Part shown: piece after piece, positions 21,862 to 26,439 of the stretch
Position numbering within the stretch: position 1 is the first letter of the stretch
Layout of the letters: the number at the start of each line of letters is the position of its first letter
Origin: Colimorpha sp045597845
Lineage (GTDB): Bacteria; Bacteroidota; Bacteroidia; Bacteroidales; P3
Reading direction: 5' to 3'
NCBI GenBank assembly: GCA_045597845.1
Contig: JAZLKZ010000101.1
Coordinates: 1-26,439, forward strand
Length of the DNA: 26,439 bases
The notes under the pieces: generated by a model
Told to the model about the DNA's origin: nothing
What the model saw: the letters and a program-made list of their open reading frames with translations, nothing else
Database searches by the model: none
Program-made: the position numbers and the translations under genes

Positions 21862-22569
21862 TTGAAGAGGTTCATTCTCATCGGTCTTATGGTTTGCTCT
21901 CTTTGGGGGGCAAAGGCGCAGATAGGGCATCTCATGTCCTACGACAAGCGTCCTCTCCATTTTGGAATCCAGGTGGGACTTACGCAGTCCAAGTTTGACG
22001 TTGATTACACTTGGGACGACTCTATTCGTGCCGCCATGCAAGGCGTCGCTTCCTACAATGCTGCGGGTTTCCACATTTCGGTAATTGGAGATTATACTAT
22101 AAACCGCTTCCTCAATCTGCGTATTTTGCCAGGCGTTACGCTTCTTAATCGTGATGTCAAGTATTCGTGGGCTTCCGACTATGCCGCCACGCATCCTTTG
22201 GTGGAAGATGGACGTACTGTGGAATCAGTCTATGGCGAGTTTCCCGTAGAACTGAAATTCAGGGCTTTGCGTTGGAAAAATTTTCGCCCTTATATCACTG
22301 CGGGAGTTGATTATGGTTTCGATTTTGCTTCCCTTCGAAAAAACAAGAACAACAATAACGAGTCCATCATCCGGCTCAATCCCAATGATTTGCGTTATTC
22401 GGCGGGCATCGGCATTGATGTTTTTTTGCGTTATGTCAAGTTCGCCGTTGAGATGAAACTCGTTCAAGGGTTTATTGATCTCTCTGTCCCCGACAACGAC
22501 CTCTACACTTTGGCGGTGGACCGTATCACCTCACGCACGGTGCTTTTAAGCTTCACCTTTGAAGGTTAA
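21862..22569 (+). CDS. porT: PorT-family outer-membrane beta-barrel protein (T9SS-linked)
   Basis: The 235-residue protein starts at a TTG (21862-21864); no ATG is available upstream in frame. A short signal peptide (KRFILIGLMVCSLWGAKAQ) leads into FGIQVGLTQSKFDVDY, the usual opening of PorT/SprT proteins, then beta-barrel strands including FLNLRILPGVTLLNRDVKY, PVELKFRALRWKNFRPYITAGVDYGFDF, and the end strand TVLLSFTFEG. Residue count is close to the 244 that I recall for P. gingivalis PorT. PorT is needed for type IX secretion; here it is 16 kb from the porP-gldN operon, as in other Bacteroidota. The general porin-family domain makes the exact name a little uncertain. Confidence 0.82.
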   Translation: MKRFILIGLMVCSLWGAKAQIGHLMSYDKRPLHFGIQVGLTQSKFDVDYTWDDSIRAAMQGVASYNAAGFHISVIGDYTINRFLNLRILPGVTLLNRDVKYSWASDYAATHPLVEDGRTVESVYGEFPVELKFRALRWKNFRPYITAGVDYGFDFASLRKNKNNNNESIIRLNPNDLRYSAGIGIDVFLRYVKFAVEMKLVQGFIDLSVPDNDLYTLAVDRITSRTVLLSFTFEG

Positions 22570-22628
22570 AAAGTTGATGTTTCTTCAGAAGCGCCGTTTA
22601 TGTCCCAAGTCTATTAATTTTTACTATC

Positions 22629-24176
22629 TTGCTCGAACTTTATCTTTCCCCTGAACAATATTGGACCGAAGCTTTGCTTCGCGAATCTGTGGCATATAAA
22701 TTGGGCGTTTCGGTGTCCGACTTGCAGCAAGTGCGTGTAGTGCGTCGTAGTCTCGACTCTCGCAAGCGTGATGTGAAGTACCATGTCCAACTTGAGGTCT
22801 CGCTTCAAGGCGAATTGCCGTTGCCTTCAGTTTTGCAGCCTTCTGTTTATCAAGATTGTAGAAACAAGCCTCCGCTCGTTATCGTAGGTGCGGGTCCCGC
22901 AGGTCTCTTTGCGGCTTTGCGTGCGCTGGAGGTGGGGCTCAGGCCTATCATTGTTGACCGAGGCAAACCTGTCGAGCAACGTAAATACGACATATCCAGA
23001 ATAACCCGAGCCAAGGAGGTCAATCCCGACAGCAACTGGTGCTTCGGCGAGGGCGGAGCTGGAACCTATTCCGATGGCAAGCTCTTCACCCGTTCTACAA
23101 AGCGTGGCGATGTCAAGGAGGTGCTACGCAAGTTCGTCGAGAATGGCGCCGATCCAGATATCATGCTTGACGCCCATGCCCATATCGGTACCGATCGTTT
23201 GAGTCGCATCATCGCCAATATGCGCCATACCATTGAAACCTATGGGGGTGAATATCATTTTGATACCCGTGTTGCAGATTTGATTCTCAAGCAGGGAAGG
23301 GTGTGTGGCGTCCGTTGCGCCGATGGAATTTCCTACGAAGGTGTGGCTGTCATTTTGGCTACGGGACATTCTGCGCGCGACATCTACCAGTTGTTTTTCG
23401 AGAAAGGGTGGCAGTTGGAACCCAAGCCTTTCGCCTTGGGTGTACGTGTCGAACATTCTCAACACCTGATCAACTCCATACAATACCATTCCCAAAACTA
23501 CTCCAAATTCCTGCCACCCGCAGCCTACAGTCTCACCACGCAGGTGAATGGCCACGGAGTCTTCTCTTTCTGTATGTGCCCGGGTGGTATCATTGTGCCT
23601 GCAGCTACGGGAGAATCGCAGCAGGTGGTGAATGGCATGAGCAATTCTCACCGCAATTCGCCTTTTGCCAATAGTGGAATCGCAGTGACCGTCGCACCCG
23701 AAGACGTTCCTGACTATGCACAGTATGGTGTTTTTTCGTTGTTGAAATTTCAGCAGGACGTTGAACGTAAGGTCTTCGAGGCGGCGGGTGGTTGCATCGA
23801 CGCTCCTTCGCAGCGACTTACCGATTTCTGTCAAAACCGAACCTCCACACGTCTCAACAAAAGCAACTATATGGGACAGTGCGTTTCGGCGCCGCTTCAC
23901 GAGGTGTTGCCCGATTTTGTGGTGCGCTGTCTTCAACAAGGTTTTCGAGACTTCGACCGCAAGATGCATGGTTTCTTTACACAAGAAGCCTCCCTTTTGG
24001 CGGTGGAAAGTCGCACGTCCTCGCCAGTACGCATCCCACGGGATGCCTCCCTGCAACATCCACAATTGCCAGGCCTCTATCCCTGTGGAGAGGGTGCGGG
24101 TTATGCAGGAGGCATCGTCTCCAGCGCCCTCGACGGCATAAATTCGGTTTCCCGACTGATAACAGAAATAGCGTAA
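22629..24176 (+). CDS. FAD-dependent dehydrogenase (COG2509 type)
   Basis: The 515-residue protein starts at a TTG (22629-22631) because the ATGs upstream in the gap are out of frame or run into stops. An N-terminal domain of about 75 residues (LELYLSPEQYWTEALLRESV, VVRRSLDSRKRDVKYH) precedes the FAD-binding fold: VIVGAGPAGLFAALRALEVG at 84-103 with an acidic residue at the end of the second strand (VDRG). GGAGTYSDGKL, ILATGHSARD, and the late GLYPCGEGAGYAGGIVSSALDG are family signatures. Members are called uncharacterised FAD-dependent dehydrogenases; the substrate is unknown. The gap from porT is 59 nt, so they may share a transcript. Confidence 0.9.
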   Translation: MLELYLSPEQYWTEALLRESVAYKLGVSVSDLQQVRVVRRSLDSRKRDVKYHVQLEVSLQGELPLPSVLQPSVYQDCRNKPPLVIVGAGPAGLFAALRALEVGLRPIIVDRGKPVEQRKYDISRITRAKEVNPDSNWCFGEGGAGTYSDGKLFTRSTKRGDVKEVLRKFVENGADPDIMLDAHAHIGTDRLSRIIANMRHTIETYGGEYHFDTRVADLILKQGRVCGVRCADGISYEGVAVILATGHSARDIYQLFFEKGWQLEPKPFALGVRVEHSQHLINSIQYHSQNYSKFLPPAAYSLTTQVNGHGVFSFCMCPGGIIVPAATGESQQVVNGMSNSHRNSPFANSGIAVTVAPEDVPDYAQYGVFSLLKFQQDVERKVFEAAGGCIDAPSQRLTDFCQNRTSTRLNKSNYMGQCVSAPLHEVLPDFVVRCLQQGFRDFDRKMHGFFTQEASLLAVESRTSSPVRIPRDASLQHPQLPGLYPCGEGAGYAGGIVSSALDGINSVSRLITEIA

Positions 24177-24210
24177 CAATGTAAGGAATTGGAACAATCA
24201 ACAATCAACC

Positions 24211-24789
24211 ATGAGACAGACTGAAATTATTCCGGAATTACCAGGATACACCATTGAGAAACGAACTGTCAGCCTAATCAAGGCCAACATTCTTGCAATA
24301 GTTGCGTTTGTTCTTGTGCTCGCAATTGGATTGATCACTTGCAAGTTGGTTCATCCGAACTGTGATTTAGAGGCTTTTCCTCGAGTAGGCATTCTTTTCA
24401 TTGTGGCGATATTTTTAGGTGTTGCGGTTCACGAATTCATCCACGGTTTCACTTGGATGTTGATAACACATAGTGGTTGGAACCATCTTCGTTTTGGTTT
24501 CATGAAAGGCAACCCATATTGCCATATTGATGTGCCGATGGACAAGAAGGGCTATGTGATTGGTGCACTGATGCCCCTATGGCTTTTAGGTGTAATTCCT
24601 TGGCTGATAGGAGTCCTTGCAGGTTCGTTTCCATTAATCTTATGGGGTTCGATTTTTATTGCTAGCGCTATGGGAGACGTATTGATCGTGTGGGGAATAC
24701 GTCACGAACTGGCGACCGCAAAGGTTTACGACCACCCCAGTGAGGCGGGCTGCGTTGTATATAAATACGAAGACAAACATATCGAATAG
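24211..24789 (+). CDS. DUF3267 membrane protein with HExxH zinc-protease motif
   Basis: The 192-residue protein has about four membrane helices (roughly 24-46, 58-80, 116-137 and 140-162). The second helix carries HEFIH (His74, Glu75, His78), the zinc-binding signature of site-2-type proteases, and GDVLIVW near 155-161 supplies Asp156 as a possible third ligand. This layout matches the DUF3267 family, often described as putative zincin peptidases of the M50 type. Whether it cuts proteins is unknown. The leader just before the ATG holds the tandem CAATCAA pair at 24195-24208. The FAD gene ends 34 nt upstream and uvrB starts 42 nt downstream. Confidence 0.85.
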   Translation: MRQTEIIPELPGYTIEKRTVSLIKANILAIVAFVLVLAIGLITCKLVHPNCDLEAFPRVGILFIVAIFLGVAVHEFIHGFTWMLITHSGWNHLRFGFMKGNPYCHIDVPMDKKGYVIGALMPLWLLGVIPWLIGVLAGSFPLILWGSIFIASAMGDVLIVWGIRHELATAKVYDHPSEAGCVVYKYEDKHIE

Positions 24790-24831
24790 TTTAAAATAGA
24801 AAATAGAGTTTAATATTTAAAGTTCAAAACC

Positions 24832-26439
24832 GTGAACTTCGACCTCCAATCCGATTTTGCCCCTATGGGCGACCAACCCGAAGCCATCAAACAACTTGTA
24901 GATGGCATCAATGCCGGTCAGCGCGCCCAAGTGCTGTTGGGAGTCACAGGGTCTGGTAAAACATTCACGGTGGCCAACGTCATCGCCCAGCTCAACCGTC
25001 CCACGTTGGTTTTAAGTCACAACAAGACGCTTGCCGCCCAGCTCTATGGCGAGTTCAAGCAGTTCTTTCCCAACAATGCCGTCGAGTATTTCGTTTCCTA
25101 CTACGACTACTATCAGCCCGAAGCCTATATTCCTGCTACCAACACCTATGTCGAAAAAGACCTCGACATCAACGACGAACTCGACAAGCTGCGTCTGCGT
25201 GCCTCTTCGGCGTTGTTGAGTGGCCGAAGAGATGTCATTGTGGTCAGCTCTGTCAGCTGCATCTACGGTATTGGCAACCCCGAAGAGTTCAAACGGGGTA
25301 CTGTCTCGCTGAAGGTGGGCGACCGCATGCGCCGAGACGATTTTTTGATGCGCTTGCTCGATGCCCAATATGTCCGCAACGAAATAGAATTCACCAACGG
25401 CAGGTTCCGCGTCAAGGGCGAGACCATCGATATTTTCCCCTCCTTTGCCGACTTCTGCTATCGAGTCTCCTTCTGGGATGATGAGATTGATTCCATTGAG
25501 AGCTTCGACCCCGTGAGTGGCAAGGTGATTGAAAAGTTCAAAGAGGCGGTCATCTATCCCGCCAGTAATTTCCTTACCAACAAGGAAAGCATGGCAGGTG
25601 CGTTGCTCCAAATCCAGCGCGACATGTACGAACGTCGTGACTATTTCCAAAAAGAGGAACGTTTTCTTGAAGCCAAACGTCTTGAAGAACGCGTCAACTA
25701 CGATGTGGAGATGATCCATGAGCTGGGCTATTGTAGTGGCATTGAGAACTATTCACGCTATTTCGACGGCCGTAGCGAGGGAAGCCGTCCGTTCTGCTTG
25801 ATAGACTATTTCCCCGACGATTTTCTTTTGGTTATTGATGAGAGCCATGTCACCATTCCGCAGATTCATGCCATGTATGGTGGCGACCGCAGTCGCAAGA
25901 CCGCCCTTGTGGAATATGGTTTCCGTCTGCCTTCGGCTTTGGACAACCGTCCGTTGAAATATGATGAGTTCTATGCACTTACCAACCAAACCATCTATAT
26001 CTCGGCAACGCCCGCCGATTACGAACTTCAGGAAGCAGAAGGCGTTGTGGTAGAGCAGGTTATTCGTCCTACAGGATTACTCGACCCTGTTGTGGAGGTC
26101 CGACCTGCAATCAATCAGGTAGATGATTTGCTCGACGAGATAGAGAACACCATTGACCGTGGCGAGCGTATCCTTGTCACTACGCTCACCAAGCGCATGG
26201 CGGAAGAACTTTCGTCTTATCTTGTCAATCTCGGCATTCGCACCAAATACATCCATTCCGATGTGGATACGCTTGAACGTGTGGAAATTATGCGAGACCT
26301 GCGTATGGGCGTTTTTGATGTGTTGGTGGGCGTCAACCTGCTCCGCGAAGGCTTGGACTTGCCTGAAGTTTCTTTGGTCGCCATTCTTGACGCCGACAAG
26401 GAGGGTTTCCTGCGAAGCGATCGTGCGCTGATTCAAACC
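24832..26439 (+). CDS. uvrB: Excinuclease ABC subunit UvrB, 5' part
   Basis: The frame is open from a GTG at 24832-24834 to the right edge: 536 codons of a protein usually about 670-680 long. Markers: N-terminal FDLQSDFAPMGDQPEAI, Walker A GVTGSGKT at 37-44, the damage-probing beta-hairpin YDYYQPEAYIP at 91-101, SSVSCIYGIG, the DESH Walker B variant in VIDESHVTIPQ, LSATPADYE-type sequence, and RPTGLLDPVVEVRP. The fragment ends in EGFLRSDRALIQT, just before the expected helicase motif VI. UvrB is the central helicase-like subunit of nucleotide excision repair, loading with UvrA and recruiting UvrC. GTG is chosen because it precedes the conserved NFDLQS start. Confidence 0.97.
   Translation, partial: MNFDLQSDFAPMGDQPEAIKQLVDGINAGQRAQVLLGVTGSGKTFTVANVIAQLNRPTLVLSHNKTLAAQLYGEFKQFFPNNAVEYFVSYYDYYQPEAYIPATNTYVEKDLDINDELDKLRLRASSALLSGRRDVIVVSSVSCIYGIGNPEEFKRGTVSLKVGDRMRRDDFLMRLLDAQYVRNEIEFTNGRFRVKGETIDIFPSFADFCYRVSFWDDEIDSIESFDPVSGKVIEKFKEAVIYPASNFLTNKESMAGALLQIQRDMYERRDYFQKEERFLEAKRLEERVNYDVEMIHELGYCSGIENYSRYFDGRSEGSRPFCLIDYFPDDFLLVIDESHVTIPQIHAMYGGDRSRKTALVEYGFRLPSALDNRPLKYDEFYALTNQTIYISATPADYELQEAEGVVVEQVIRPTGLLDPVVEVRPAINQVDDLLDEIENTIDRGERILVTTLTKRMAEELSSYLVNLGIRTKYIHSDVDTLERVEIMRDLRMGVFDVLVGVNLLREGLDLPEVSLVAILDADKEGFLRSDRALIQT

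Noticed and set aside
23124..24197. 357-codon minus-strand frame opposite the FAD dehydrogenase
   Set aside because: Shadow of a gene with clear FAD-binding motifs; content looks like reverse-translated coding sequence.
1..26439. Search for tRNA or rRNA genes, insertion sequences, prophage genes, CRISPR repeats and toxin-antitoxin pairs
   Set aside because: No sequence or open frame resembling any of these was seen; coding is nearly continuous with household or family-assigned genes.

Overview
The window looks like chromosomal DNA of an anaerobic bacterium of the phylum Bacteroidota, most likely order Bacteroidales. The signs are a porP-gldK-gldL-gldM-gldN block of the type IX secretion system (T9SS), a PorT-type barrel, several TAnnTTTG promoter -7 boxes typical of the phylum, and almost no Shine-Dalgarno sites. 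It also carries a complete electron-bifurcating-type [FeFe]-hydrogenase, so a fermentative, hydrogen-metabolising lifestyle is likely. I cannot assign a genus. I see no tRNA, rRNA, insertion sequence, prophage or CRISPR.

Layout. (1) 1-5254, minus: T9SS operon, transcribed porP > gldK > gldL > gldM > gldN (gldN cut by the window edge), with a promoter box at 5321-5328. (2) 5414-9087, minus: tight four-gene envelope operon ldcA-like > DUF7033/polysaccharide deacetylase-like > kdsC-like > rlpA-like, with gaps of only 16-21 nt. (3) 9428-13354, plus: six-gene cluster of a DRTGG protein, an RsbW-like ATPase, a divergent [FeFe]-hydrogenase-like iron-sulfur protein, a second DRTGG protein, a PHP phosphoesterase and a second GHKL ATPase. 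This looks like an uncharacterised sensory or regulatory module. (4) 13491-18126, plus: hydrogenase core, namely a small [2Fe-2S] protein, HydB (NuoF-like), HydA (catalytic) and HydC (NuoE-like). It has its own promoter, two strong Shine-Dalgarno sites, a perfect hairpin between hydA and hydC, and a clear terminator at the end. (5) 18278-26439: murF, a convergent coiled-coil/beta-barrel membrane protein, type I asparaginase, porT, an FAD-dependent dehydrogenase, a DUF3267 membrane protein and the 5' part of uvrB.

How they fit together: HydA, HydB and HydC should form a cytoplasmic complex that couples NADH and reduced ferredoxin to H2. The six genes just upstream contain a hydrogenase relative that keeps the four H-cluster cysteines but has lost the proton-transfer cysteine. 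That pattern suggests a sensor rather than a turnover enzyme. With two ATPase-fold signalling proteins, two DRTGG proteins and a PHP hydrolase it forms the least understood and most interesting part of the window. The T9SS genes and the cell-wall and lipopolysaccharide genes are ordinary Bacteroidales envelope functions.
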